From Lucifuga dentata (Eukaryota > Chordata > Actinopteri > Ophidiiformes > Bythitidae): a stretch of 64,000 nt of DNA. The notes under the pieces were generated by a model that was not told where the DNA came from, ran no database searches, and was given only the letters and a program-made list of their open reading frames with translations. The DNA lies in the NCBI GenBank assembly GCA_014773175.1, contig VXCM01000807.1:298823-362822 (forward strand). Direction: 5' to 3'. Positions 25,901 to 40,400 of this stretch are shown here, piece by piece. A program made the position numbers and the translations under genes. Numbering within the stretch: the first letter of the stretch is position 1; every line of letters starts with the position of its first letter.

Positions 25901-27112
25901 GAAGCCCTATTTCATGATCCAGACAAAAATGATGGCTATATTTCCACAAAAAACCGTTACCAAGCCATTTCTAAAATGTGTCACACCTGTTGGCAGGCTG
26001 ATACGAGCCACAGCCTAGGTTGATGGAGAACTGAGCAACATGCGTGTGGGTGCCAGGCAGGACGGGTAGCAGCTGCATGAAGTCCACTGCCCATACATGG
26101 CGGTTGGCACCCCCATGTGACCGCTGTTCCAAACAAAACTGGGTGACTGGTGTTTGGAGCTCGGTGGGCAGTGCCACTGATACCACTGCAGGAGTCTGGG
26201 AGAGGAGAGATGAGGAGGGATGAACACATAAAACCAGAAAGAAGAAAAATACATTGATGAAGTCTGTGTGTGGCCAGAAAGGTTCAAATGTTTAAAAGGC
26301 TTAACATGCAATCGTGGTCTATTGCCAAATTACCACTGAAACAAATGAAGTTATAAAAGTTTATGATGGGAGAGTTTGACGAGAGACAAAAAATTATGAC
26401 AGTACTATATTAATGAATTAGTATCCAATAAATTAAACTCTAAAATAGGATAATCAATTTTGAGAGAGTTTATGTGTGTGTGTGTGTGCGTGTGTGTGTG
26501 TGATGTGCTGTATGTCTCACCCTATAAGAAGAGTATGGAAGGGTGTCCAGCACCACACGTTCCCTCCTGCCTTCAGACCTTCCAAACAGAACAACATCAT
26601 TCTCATGGGACTCTCCTGGAACACAATCACCGCCACCTGGACAGACACAAACACACATCTCATCACTGTGTGGTACTGCAATTAAAAAAAACCAAAAAAA
26701 AAAAAAAAAACNAAAAAAAAAAAAAAAACCAATAGTAGTCAAGAGAGGATACAAATGACAATGTTGATCTCCTTACCCATGGTGAAATAGAAGCGGAGGT
26801 TTCCATAAGATGTGGTGTCTAGATAGGGGGTGCACACTCTTCTCCGGCCCTCCCTATCAAATACAAGTGCTGAGCCTGACTCAATCTCCCCACACTGGGT
26901 TCCATAGATGGCCCCTTCTATGTCCCAGCTGAAAAAACAAACACAGACAATGAGTGGAATTTAATTAAATTAAATCAATCCCTCTACATGGGAGGTTTTT
27001 TTTTTTTTCAAAATATGCTATACAATTATTTAGGGAAATAACTATAGCTCAAAATTAATTAGCAGCATTTAAAGACTCCGAAAAAGACATTATATCATAT
27101 TCTATGTGTGGA

Positions 27113-27169
<57 letters not shown>

Positions 27170-28121
27170 CAGGTTGTGAATGCTTAGATCATATCTTTTA
27201 CACAGCATATCTATGTGAGCACTATGGAAGTCAGGAAACAGTTGCCATATTTCACACCTTGCAGGTAAACAAACACAATGCCAGGGAAAGAGCAGAAATG
27301 AGCTGGAAGAGGACTTATACCTACAGGACAACGTGCATAAACACACACTCTCTCAAACACACACATTCACAGACACATTTTGGCACAGTGGAGAGAGGAT
27401 CCTCATTAGCACTGACAGCAGTTAACTCAGTGTGTCAGCCCCTCTCCTGTGTACCTCCTCCCATCCCTCTCTTTCTCCCTCTCCCCCCTCATTCTCGCTC
27501 TTTTCTGTCATGCTCCGGATATGTTGGTGCGTCTCTGTCACAGCCAACGTTGGGTTAAATGACATTTGCAGTGTAGTGCACCTTTACCAAAAGCAACAGT
27601 TCTCCCTGCCTACCTCAAATATGTGTCAGCCCACTATGCCTGATGGGTGAGAGCTAGCATGTGGTGCAGCATGTTGCTGTGCTGCAGGAAGGTGTGAGGG
27701 TGTGGGGCAGCTGTAGAAACACAATCTTGTTTGAGGTGTTTCTCATTAATGGAAAAATGTCCTGACAGACCTGATGCATGAGGCCTCGCTAATTACAACC
27801 TGGAAGCAACAGCATCTCTCATTTGTCTCATTTTTATTTCTCTGCCTTGACAGTGTTTCCTTTCCACTGTCCACTCTCTCTGTGTGTGTGTGTGTGTACA
27901 TATTTGTGTGGCTCTGTGTTACTTTGAACAGATGGACTGCTGTCTCTGTAGCAGTCAGAGGCATGGCATTCACCTGTGTCAGCCCCCAGCCAGGCTTGAA
28001 CTTGTGCCATTCACGGCATATTGCATCACTTGACATATGACAAATGACAGGTGTCAAAGGACGTGCATGCACACACAAACACAGACGCACACAGACACAG
28101 ACACACACACACACAGACACG

Positions 28122-28163
<42 letters not shown>

Positions 28164-30507
28164 CACATGCGCACACACACACACACACAAGACTACCAGA
28201 GCACTGACATAATCTCCTCTCTGTGATAATACGTTACCTGGTAGTTCTTGGGTTAAGGCTGTGACTCTATAAGGGGGGCAGAGGGTCTAGTAAGACTCTC
28301 ATCTTGACTTACTTGGAGGGTGGGCTCTCAAAGTCCTCCTCCCAGTAGCTCCTCCCCTCCTCACGGTGCAGATCAATGTCTTTGGTGGAGGCAAAGCTGT
28401 GGCCAACTCCTTCAGCACCATGGAAATAGAGGGCATTGCCCTCAGACTGGCAGGCATGCTGGAAAATAAGGAGACGTGGATCAACATATACAGTAATGTC
28501 ACAGAGATCTCATATTTTCAATTCAGTAACTGGAAAAAGTAATTTGTAGGTTGAAATTCCTTCACAAGCAAAAGCTCTTCCCTTTCTGCAAGGCTGAAAG
28601 CACCTCACGCTTATGCTGTTTACTCTGCTTTAACATGCAATGGGGCAGAAGAAGTGAAATTTTGCCTTTCAAACAACAGTGAGTGATTTTATTGGTCATG
28701 GAAGTGTATATGATAATTTCAGCCACAGGACTTTGATCCTGTATGAATGAGACATCAAATCCTTAAGACATGTACAGTAAAAACCACTTGTGTCAGGTAC
28801 CTTCACAGTAGCTCCAGGGAAGAAAAGCCAGTTGGCAGTGTCTGGGGGGTCCAAGTTATCCTCCATGAGGGGAGCTCTGTGAGCTGCATTGACCAGAAGC
28901 ACATTGTCTAGCCCCCAGCAGGACTCATAGCCCTCAGGACCTTGGGGGGGCTCCTGAGACCAGCGGAGACGCACGCCATCAGTCTTGGAATGCAGGGGCA
29001 GGGGAAGCAGGTGGACCACGGTGCTGCTGTTAGTTGGAGCTCTACAGCAGAAAAAAAAATGCACAAAATGAATGTGTGTTTTTTGTGTGTGTATGGAGGC
29101 TGAAATATGGGAAGACAATACATGTCCTTATGAAGGTGTGAAACTGATAAATACACATAAATGCAACATGTTACCTGTGATTTAGTCAGAGTGATTTAGT
29201 TCAGTGCTGACAGATGCAAAGACAGGCTGTTTCATCTAACATGAATCTACGGGTTAGTTAGGATGGTTACACAAAAGCTTAATATGAGGTTAGCTAAACT
29301 TCAAGTTAACAAGACATTATCATTAAATTATACCTCAGTTCAAGACTTAACGAACCAGAAACAGGGAAATATGGATGAGAAAAGAGGGGGAATCATAGAA
29401 ACACAAACAGGAAAGGAATGACGATTTGAGAGGGGGAGGTGTGAACGATGGAAAAAAGAGAAGGCGGGTGTTCATAACAGATGGAGGGACTGTGGGATGG
29501 ATTAGGAAGAAGAGAGGCAGAGAGAGAGCGAGAGAGAGAGAAGGACCTGATCTTCTCCAGTGTGATCCAGTCATCTGAGGTGTTGGCATTACCACTCAGG
29601 CTGTATGACACAATGATGCTGGGGTCTGAGTAACTGAACCGACAGGACCCTGAACCTAAGAAATACACACAGAGACACACAGACAGACATACATATGACA
29701 GTTAATGCTTGGTGCATTCATACCAGATTGAGCCTCCCTATAAAAGAGCATGAGCTCCCTTAGCCCTGTGGAGAATGATGTCTCCATGGTGTCATGGTGG
29801 ATCTAAGTGATCAGCAGCTTAACAGGAGTTTAGAGGAGTCAGTGGCTGGCCGTAGGAAGCGGTGATGTGCAGAATTGCTGAAATACTGTTAACCACCTAC
29901 ATACAGTGTGTGTCCGTGTGTCTGCATTTATTGTGTGTGAACAAATTTTGAGTGAGAATGTTTGTGTGCCTGTAAAATGAAGATTTGTCTGGTCACTCTG
30001 GGAGCCAGTGGAGTCAAAGGTTGCTAATGGAAGAAGCAGGCTAACCTCCGCATCCCCATCTTTCCTTCCCTCTTCTCTTTTCCCCTCTCCTCCTCATTCC
30101 CAAACCTCAACATTGCAACTCTCTGGTGATCTGCGGTGGCTGTGTCTCATCTGGCTTGACAGTGTCCTGCCATGCTGCTCTGTCCCCTCTGAATAAAGCT
30201 GTGCATTAACCTGCTACCACCACTCTCCTCTTAACAAAATACTGCAGGAACACAAACTCATATTAATGAGTTTCACACAGGACCACAGAGACAGAAAGAG
30301 GAAGGGAAAAAGAGAGAAAAACCAAAAGAGGCAGGGGATGGGGTGTTGCAAGAATACACTACGCACTCCTTTGTCGTCCCACTCCTGCTGCCATGAGACC
30401 CGGTCGGATATATATATAATGGACATGAAAATTACAACAACTCTAAAAACTGTAACATGGTCTTTTGGGTGTCTTTCCAAACCATTGTGAAAGATTCATT
30501 ATTGTGA

Positions 30508-30551
<44 letters not shown>

Positions 30552-32134
30552 CCACACTTGCCACACTTGCATTGGTTGTTGCAATTTTGTAGTTAAGATA
30601 GGAAGATGACTGACTTTCCTCATACAAGCATGTTACATAAAATGGGGCTTAATGTAGTAACTATTTGATATTCTTAATTTTTTTCCTTTCTGATGTGAAT
30701 GTAACCATGGGCGGAGCTGTCGTACTCACCTAGGGCAAACTGCAGGACCGAGGCTGTACTTGTGTTGAGTGGTACAGTAATCTGGGGGAAATAGAGAAAT
30801 GTCAGATCAATACATGACTATAATGAAATCTTCCAAATAATACTAAATAACACCTTATACTGTATGTACGGTAATTTAAATGGCAGAAGGCTAGACCTAT
30901 TTCCCCCTTGTAGATAAAATTTAGAATGACATGCAGTAACATAGAAAGAGATGTGGCTGTGTTTGCATAAATTGTTCCTATCAGTTGTGCTGTTGTCTAC
31001 GTGGCCATCAATGTCTAAATGTTCCTGTGTTTCTGGATGTGCAGGCTTGTTGCACGTAAGAACTGCTGCCAAACTACAGCATCAAACATTTGGAACAGTG
31101 ACAGACAAAGCAAATGCTTATCAGGAAAAATAAATACAGTCATGGGGCACTAAATACTTCTGCTGCTGACTGGCTTTCATCTCTTACAGCACAACGAGCA
31201 TCTAGGAATCAGCATTATTAAGAAAGAAAAATGGCATGTATAGGTGTGTGTATGTGTCTATGTGAATATATGCATGAATTAAAGCATATAATGGAAATAA
31301 ATGAAAACAATGAGACAATAATGTCTAATAATAAGCTTTCTGTTTTTATATAAATAAAAGAGAGCAGAAACTAGCAAAATGTGTCTTCTGCTTCACTGTT
31401 GAACTTGTGTTTTTACTGTAAAATTCATGGAGGTGACTAGATTTGTTAAATTGGGCAGATTTCCATCTTTTTAACAATCAGGCATTGCCTCCTTTGTTAA
31501 AATTGTATCAAAGCCCAGAAACAGGATATTGCTGCTTTCCTATCAATGCCATATCTCTTCGTAGACCATACATATGTACAGATGTTTAAATATGAGATTA
31601 TATTATGGTGTGGCTAGTATGCTGTAATGTCATTGTGGTTGTGGCTACTGAGTGGCTGGTCTGGTAGTGTGGTCAATGGGTTGTAAAATGTGCTGCAGTT
31701 GTAGTGTGGTCAGATGTGGCATTTACCAGCTCTCGCTCTCCAAAGGGCTCGCAGAAAGTGACCGCTCTGCCATGCATCAGTACGCCGCACTGCTCTCCCA
31801 CCTCACAGTTACTGCACTCAGACCTGAGAGGAGAGGAGGGGAGAGGAGAGGAGAGGAGAGGAGAGGAGAGGATTGCAAGAAAGAATCATGAGAGGAGAAC
31901 TAATGAAATTTAAGACAGAAATATAAATATATAAACAAATTATAGGTTAAAGGATAAAAAATGAGCACTGCAGATATAGATGTGAACCTGAGATTACAAG
32001 AGGAGTCTTGACCTTTTTTTTTACCTACCAGATGCTGAGGTCCAGCTCTCCCTGGGGATTGGAGTCAAAGTCATCACGCAGCACGGCATGCTTACCATGG
32101 AGCTCCGCTACACACACACACATGCACACACGCA

Positions 32135-32186
<52 letters not shown>

Positions 32187-35100
32187 CACAGTTAGACATG
32201 CTCTCTATGACACTCGGCTTGTGCATGTGATAATTACCTGTGTTATTAGCATACTATATCATGAAAACATAAAAAGTGTGTCATTAAATGCAGCCTTACC
32301 AAGAATAGGTCTCAATGGGGACTCAGTTGGAGCTGAAAGGGAAACAAGAACACAGCATATATAACAAGTGAAGCAGCAGGAGCACCATAGTATCTCTATG
32401 TGTGACTTAAGTCTACTCTGTGCACAGGCTTCATGTCACCGGTAATGTAGTCATCTATGCATGTTCATATGTGTGCAACTGTGCAATTATGTTTGCATTG
32501 TGATGTTATCAGCATTTATATTCCTAAGTAACAGCAGAGATATGGAGATGTGCTTAAATCATCTCTAAGTAAAACAAACTTTCTGTGGCTGCAGTCTCCT
32601 GGCTGCTGATGCTAATTCCTTTCAGTAATGAAAGGCCAGGCAGCCATGATTAACAGTTCAATGCCAATTAACCACCATCCTCTCCTGAGGGGCCCGTGTG
32701 CCATAATCTGTGGCCACTGCCTTGCTAACACACAGCTCAAACATCACTCTCTCCCTCGAAATACACAGCTCTGAGAAAAGGAGGAGAAGAACAGAGGAGG
32801 TGGTGGGGTAGTGAGTGTTTAGACTTAATGAATCTAACAGGAGCATTTAAAGAACACTGGTCTCCCTCTAAAACTCTGACTCAATCACTGAGACCACTTT
32901 GTGGATAGTCTGTACCGCCTTTTTTTTTTTTTTTNTTTTTTTTTTTTTTTTAAACAAAGTGCCATTAAGTCGCAGAGCATGTATGTGACCTTTGTGCTGC
33001 AAAAAATGGAAGTGGTAGAACATAGTGAGCTGGAAGATTAATAAATCAAACTAAGACATACTTGATAGATTATATTTAAGAAATTGGAAAGGAGTGCATG
33101 AAAAGGCATGCCATTTGACAGATGTCATGCACGAGACTCCAAGTGTGCCAGGTGCTGATCTAACTCTAGAACTTCCATATGGTTAATATTTCATAAAATG
33201 AAATTTGCAAACCATGATTTCTATCTTGATATGCAAATTTCCTGAGTCTACACTGTCTTATTAGGAAACAATAAGTAAAAAAAAAAAAAAAAATCTTATT
33301 TCTTTCTTATTTCTTAAACTTATTTCATGATTAGCCAGTTTTGTTGGGACTTTTGTTTTTGTTCACCATTCAGTGGCACTATGGCATTAACCTCAGTGAA
33401 CGTGTCTCATTCCACTCCTTTGAGCTGCTTTACATGACTTTGATAGGTGGGATGTTTTAAGACGGCCTTACTCTAGACTGAAGAGAAGGATAATCTGACA
33501 CTGTAGTCTTCACCCAGGATTAGCCTGCCCCCCTGATAACACTCACTATGATAACACAGCGAGGCCTCATTCTAAAGTTTAACTGTCAGGTACTTAAGAG
33601 TCTTTTTCAAACCTTACAGCAGTTCGAAAAGTTCCTCTGAGCTAAGGTCTTACATTAGAGAAAGACCATCTAAAACCCCTCGTAAACAACAGAACCTGAA
33701 CCACAAGTAGGGATTATCGAAAAAGGTTTCTTAATATAGAAATGGCTCTGTGAATGTCTTTCAGGTCTAGCTCCACTTTTGTTACTTGCCCTGTTTTTTT
33801 TTCCCCATTGGAGTCAAATGCCTGGCTCTTAGAAATGCATTTACTATTCATAAAGTGGGAGAGTTGAAGTGATGTTAAAGTTTGGTGCTTACAGTAAGAA
33901 ATCCAAGTTTTATGCTGCATTAAGATTGGAATTGGGTCACTTGTACCTGGTGGTACAAGTGACCCAATTCCAATCTTTTGCTCACCTGTGGCACATATCA
34001 GGTAAGTGCCATAAACATGCAAAGAGTACAAAAAACACATGGAATCAGATATTCTCCAATCTGTTTTGGGCCACATTGATATGTGGAAATAAATACAATT
34101 TGTATTGGATATCTGCCAGTGTGACTGGAATTTTCTTGACATTCAGATATCATAAAATGTGACAAAATTGTACTTGTCTGCATATAAATGACGTATAGCA
34201 GCAACCACGCCCCAACTGCATCAAGTGCTTCTCCTCTGCCTGTAAAATATAATTTAGCTGTTGCAAACTTTTAAGTATGCTTTGGAAAGCAATAGCTTGT
34301 GTAATTATTTCTGTCTTCTTTGCATCCACTGCAGCGTTTTGTTTACCTCCGTCTTGGAAATTAAACCCACTTTTGTGCATGTGGGTTGTTTCAGGTCTAA
34401 ACAGGTATCGGAAGTAAGCCACTTAAAAAAAAAAAAAATCTGTAAAGAGGCTTCAAAAAAATGGATATAAGCAGAAAATTGGAATTGGGCATGAAGACCT
34501 GTAGAGTTAATGTAGCATTAGTGTCCTGTTTGACAAAGCCAGGCAGTTCAGTTGCTGCACTGGTGGGCCGTGATGCTCAGCTACATGGCTGGATCTCACT
34601 CAGCGATGGAGCCCATTAAAAGCAGATCAAAGGGCCTTCCTCCCTCTCTTCCTCCCCCTCTAATCCTCCAAATGTGTGCTAATTCAAAACATGTTTAGGG
34701 GAGCTATCAATCCCAAGACATGTCCCTCTCTTCTCACAGTCCTTATTAATATTCTTATTAAACTGTAATGACAAAATATAAAGTGCATGAGAAAATATAA
34801 AGTGACAAAATATAAAGTGCATGAGAGGTGTTCTAAGTTTGCATGAGCATGTATTCAGTTTATATATTCAACTGTGTAGGAACTCTACAGCCCCTCTCGA
34901 TTCCTGGTAATCCACCCACTCAAACTGACATACAGTAATAAATGCTTAGTTGATATTCTGCTCTCTACAGTCTTTTCCCATCTCTCTCTTAAACAAAACC
35001 CTCTAAATCATTCCCAGTGTTTCTAGTGAGGCCATTTGGCTGGAGAGAAGCCCAGATTTTTTTGGTGCAAAATAATCCCTCCAAGCTTCCAAAAAGGCCT

Positions 35101-37330
35101 CATTTATAGTTTCTTCCTCCATGCTTCATCACGCTTTCCTGCTCTCTCTCTCCTTCAGTCTCTCCCTTTTGTCGACCCGTTCATCCCTACTCATTCTGTC
35201 TCTCTCTGCCTAACCCTCTGTGCATAGGGAGCAGACAGTGGAGTTCATTTCACTTGGATTAATCCTCTCACTTTCTTAAAGACTTCAATTACTGCCTCGT
35301 CTATTAGCGGCTCATCTCTGCTAATGCCTGTATCTCCCCATCCAGGGTTTATACTCACATGCTTTCGAAGGGAGACACATGCGCACACACACATAGGCAC
35401 ATTCGTACACACCCTTACGTGCACACACAAACAGGAGCCATAAAATGGAGGGCGCTCTCTGTAAATTATTCTCAGTTTGGGGTGTGACAAGGGGGGGACA
35501 AAATGAGCATAAGCTTACCAGACTCAGTCATGTCAGCACAATGACCAGAGGGTGCAAGTCAAGTTAAATCTTCTCCTCTCGCCTCTCCATCTTCCTGCTC
35601 TAATCTCTTGTCTCTCTCGTCTTCTTCCTCCCAATCCTGCAAATTGCACCCACTCTTTCTTTTCCTGGTTCTCTCTACATTTTCCCCTCATTTTGTCTTT
35701 GTCTAGACAACATGAGCCGTGTGTTTGAAGTTGAGTTATTCCTGTCTAATTGGTGGTTACAATTACTGACACTCTAGGATGCAGGATGCTGTTGTTTCTC
35801 CTTCTTCAGTGGCTAAAAGGAGATGGTTCTGTGAGGTCAGGTTGTAGCCACTTCACTCCACTCATAAGAAATCAGGGCTTTTGTGTGGGCTTTTAAATGG
35901 GCTTATTAAAATAATCATAGGTGAGTGGTGAGGGGACCATAAAAGAAATAACTCTCACTACCATTTTCCTATTTGGATGTTAAGGTTTCTAGGCATGTTT
36001 TGAAGATTAGGTGGAGTCTAAGGGAAAGACTAGACTTATTTTTCTTCACAAGTGAGAATTATGGAGTCTAGACAAATATCCCAAAACAAGAGGGTGGACC
36101 AATTTACCATGCAATGTTTGTTTGTGTGCTGTTTGTGTTTCTCTCTTTGTCAAACATCTCCTGGCAGTGTGTGGAAGAAGCAGCACATCTTCTTCCCTAG
36201 TTATTTCATCTATAACATCACCCTTTGCTTGCTGAAGTAGATTTGAAGTAATTTAATTAACACAATTACTCAAACAAAACAGCAAAACACAGAAGAAGAG
36301 TCAAAGGAGGAAAAGAGGATAATGGAGGGAAAAAGGTCCTGGGGAATAAATCAGGATGCAAGAGGAGAAGAGATATAGATGCTTGAAGTCTCAAGGTTTT
36401 GTTGCTGATGACTGATGAGGGATTGCAAACAAGCCAGCACTAAGCCAGGCAGGCAGGCTGGGTGGCAGACTGCTTGGTGGTGGGGATGTGGGAGAGGGAA
36501 GGCCACCGTCCCTCCTCTGTCTCACTGTGATCAGGCGTCCCTCAGGGAGCAGTGGCGTCTTTGAGTTATATGTCCCTTTAATAATCCATCTGGGGTGCAG
36601 TGCACTCAGCCAGGCCCATAAAGAGCTGATTTATCCCCTCACTGGAAATGAGAGGACCTGGCGATGTTGGGCAGAAAGCAGGGCTGCTGGCCCTGCTGTC
36701 AGGAGATAGAGCTGATGAACAGCCTGCAGCACAATCCACCACCCACAACCACTACACCCCCTTAATGCAAAGCATCCCTACCTAGCCTGCCTTACCTTTC
36801 CTCATTCCCATTTGGCTTCTCTCATCTAAGCTTAATAACTCTCTTTATGGTTGCTCAGTAGAAGAGAAAAAAGTACTTCTGTTTCATCTTCCTGCCTGTC
36901 GGTTTTTATACTTGCAGTCTTTTAAAACAGTGGAGGTTATTTGCATTTTGCCGTGCCATGCTTCAAAGCCTCTCTAGAAGCCTGTCCAAACAATTTGCCA
37001 GCGTGCCGATTGGTTTAGCCTCCTGTGCTGCGCATTTTATTTGATCACGACAGTATCTGTCATCGGCTCCTGTTAGCTACATTTTGAGCGCGCAAATAGG
37101 AGCAAAAAGTGGAGAGTTTTCTGTGCTGCTTGTCAGAAAAGGAGTAAACTGGTTATAGATCAAAGACAAATGAGGCAATGAAGAGAAGATAGAATGGAGG
37201 GATAGGGAGAAAAAGAGTGCTGGCACAGCAGAACCGAGCTGTGAGAGCGCAGAGGGGAGTAGAGTGTCTGGGCCCAGGCATCCCCCCCAGCACTGTGAGA
37301 CAGATTATTTTACGCACATGTACGTGCACG

Positions 37331-37388
<58 letters not shown>

Positions 37389-37414
37389 NNNNNNNNNNNN
37401 NNNNNNNNNNNNNN

Positions 37415-37475
<61 letters not shown>

Positions 37476-40400
37476 CCTTTGCTTATGTCTCAGCAAGCTT
37501 TTAACAGCAAGAGAGTGGAAATGTTAAAAAAGCACCTTTCTCTCCATGAACTTGTTGGACAGGCTTTTTATTATTGAGCGGTAAAGTAACATATCAAGTT
37601 TCACTGCAAGTTAAAGGCTTATATCTCTGCTCTTCTTTATCCTTAAATCTCTTATCAGCATTAAACTTTATTTGAATGATCTCAGTCTCTCTACAGCTCT
37701 TCATATTTCTAAGCTCATATTCATGTGGCAATGTTACCTTCTTTTTCCTAGCTTCTTGGGTATAATCTACCCATTTGTTCTTCACCTTGCTTGATCACCT
37801 TTGATTGCCCTCTCATTTGAACAGCCTGCTCTCTCTTTTACCTTTCACAGCTTTCTTTTTCTTTTCATTGCTCATCCCTCCTCCATGGATCATAACCCTG
37901 CTTTAGATAGCTCTCATTTCTCTAACTCCTCAAAGCCTGAGTCTTAAGCATATGAACTTCTGAAGTGGTTTGAGCCAGCCCTGTAGCTTTTATTTCACTT
38001 TGAATGCTAATGCTGAGATTTGAAGAAACTTTGCTTGGAGCATCCTGCACTCTTGTTGGCACTCTGCAGCTGAATTTGGGATGGTAGCCCATTTGATCCT
38101 GCTGAAAGAGAAAACTCTTCAGATCTCTGCCTCACCTCCCGGTAAGTCTGAATTTCCTGAGGTCACTAACACAGTAAATGCATGATATCTTTTTTTTTTT
38201 TTTTTTTTTAGCAGTTTGTCTTTGTTTCTGCATTAACAACCTCATTTAAAATGGTCCTAATACAGTTTTGGTTGGATCAGAGCAAAGTTTGTCGAATGTC
38301 GATCTTGAGCTTCATTTTAATGTCAAAAAGCACATTAATCTCCACAGCTCTTTGATGTTGCAAGTTTTGGTTTGGAATGACTGAGATGAAGTTACTGTGG
38401 TGAGTTAGATCAGTGGAACAGAACAGAATGATGTTAGTGGTTGGACAATTCATGAGAGTCCAGAAATTACCAGACCACATCCCTCTCTGTTCCTGTTTCT
38501 GTTCCTCTTTTCTTTCCCTTTGTCTCTCCATGTCTCCTCACTCTTCTTTCTCATCCTGCTGCCCACAGCATGTTCATTATATCACTTGCAATTCAGATTT
38601 CCTGGTCTAGTTCGGCAATAGCAAGAATGACACGTTATTGGCTATCAATGGTATTAGCCTAGAACAAGGTCGGCCACTGACTTTGAGCTACCTCTTATTT
38701 ATGGTGTTTGATCAGGCCCTACCTCCACCAAACAGTCAAATCATCTGAAATTTATGACCTTCAAATTTCTCATTAACTCTCTTCATCTCTCCATCCCTCA
38801 GTCCCTCCATCCTTCTATCTTGCCTTCACTGGTAAGATAGAAACTCTTGTTACTGACACCAGCGATTTAAAGCCTTCATTCCTGGGCTGCCTCTGCTATC
38901 CATCTCTCTTGCTTGCCACTGTCTACAGTACAAACCTGTACATGTTCTCTGCAGATTACTTCTATATGACTTTTCTTCTTGCTTCTCTGTATCTTTGTCC
39001 TCTTGCATTCTCAATCTCTCTTGATCATAGGACAATGCCATTAATTATGAGTTGTTGAGTTTTGGTTTGATGTTTTAGGGCCTTGTCATTGACCATCTGA
39101 GTAACTGTTGTTGGCTGTAGAAATTTCAACTTGAGGACTGGAGGTAGTGTGTCAGAGGTGGAAAGAGCATAAGCTCTCAGGCATGGAGACAGAGGAGAAA
39201 AGCCTTGGTATTTTCTCTCTCTGTTTGACTGAGGCCTGACTGAAGGCTCTATCCCATGATTTATGAGTGGCATTGAGCCACAGAGTTGAGCATTTTCTGC
39301 CTGGCATGTGCTACGTTCGATAATACTGCCTCCAATAACCTGCTGACAGCCACACTTGTAACCAAGAGTCCTCTCTGTTGTGTTTGACACTGAGAGACTG
39401 GCCACTTAGTTTAATTTTCTCTAATACAGACAAAACTACCTAGGGAATTTATTTCAAAGAAGAAAATGAATTGCTATTCCCAGTAAAACAGTTCCCAGAA
39501 GACCAACAGCATTTAGTATGCTTCTCCACTTTGACCATTTAAGTCGAATGTGATCGCAAAGAGGATTTCTTGAGCAAGGAGGAGGCTTCTTTGCTGTAAA
39601 CTAGCAATTATACACACTTAGTTTGCAGAATGGTACTGCGCTGTCTGTCAGTTGCTACTTAAGGCTGTCGCAGAAAGTGGATGTAAGAAATAACGGCCAT
39701 AAAGCACAAATCCTGCGGTTAAAAAAAAAAAAAAAAAAAANAAAAAAAAAAAAAAAAAAAAGCTGAGTTTTGTATGAACTGAAATTAAGCTGGCAATATG
39801 GGACATCCAAATATCTCTGGCTCTAGTTGTCTAGTTGCATCATTAAGCAGAACGTAGAGGGCCAGGTGCAGCGACATGACGGTGGCAAGAAGACATATGA
39901 TTATATGCCAGCCATAATCTGAGAACATGTGTATATGAAGGACAGTAATAGGAAGTGAGAAGAGGAAACCATGTATGTATGTATGAGTGTGTGACCATGT
40001 GTAGGTGTATGTGTGTCTTTGCACATGCATGTGTCATATGTGCATATTTGCATATGGGTACAGCATGTGTGTCATGGAAAGGGAAGACGAGAATGAGTGT
40101 GTTCTCCCTGCTGCTCACCTCCTTGCTCACAAAGCTGCTGGGCCAGAGCATCCTTGAAAATAATCTGTCCTCGATGTGTTGCAGTAGCTCTGAGAGGTGG
40201 AGAGAGGGACAGAGAGAAACAGAAGAAAATGAAGAGCATTAACACATAAACGCTGCTCTGTCTTTCAAAATGGAGATAAACCTGACACAGACGACTTCAT
40301 TTCCTTCTATAGAACATTTAATAAGAAAGGAAAAATGATGCTTTGAGACTCAATGACAATTCCAAAAACATGATTCACTGTGTCTACAATAATGCATACA

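Larger units (their letters stand above)
26929..28312. other. 1.38-kb intron with CA microsatellites
   Basis: Intron between window exons 9 and 10 containing two long CA tracts (27119-27167 and 28066-28189). No exon is needed by phase and no coding frame was recognised. Confidence 0.8.
32333..40118. other. 7.8-kb intron between window exons 2 and 3
   Basis: No exon recognised and none required by phase. It contains a perfect hairpin (33922-33977), a 34-bp-period tandem duplication (34769-34826), a long (CA)n tract interrupted by a 26-N gap (37332-37473) and single-N homopolymers at 32935 and 39741. The open frames around 33714-34162 are AT-rich and match nothing I recognise. Confidence 0.8.

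Noticed and set aside
27106..27558. 150-residue plus-strand open frame
   Set aside because: Starts in a (CA)n repeat and continues through low-complexity intronic sequence with no homology.
33922..33977. microRNA precursor
   Set aside because: Arms pair without a single mismatch and the loop is only 4 nt, unlike animal pre-miRNAs.
33714..34162. Overlapping open frames on both strands (142 and 97 residues)
   Set aside because: AT-rich, intronic, no recognisable domain and spanning the hairpin; not needed by the phase of reln.
37153..37527. Open frames rich in Cys-Val or Thr-His
   Set aside because: Translations of a (CA)n tract and Ns.
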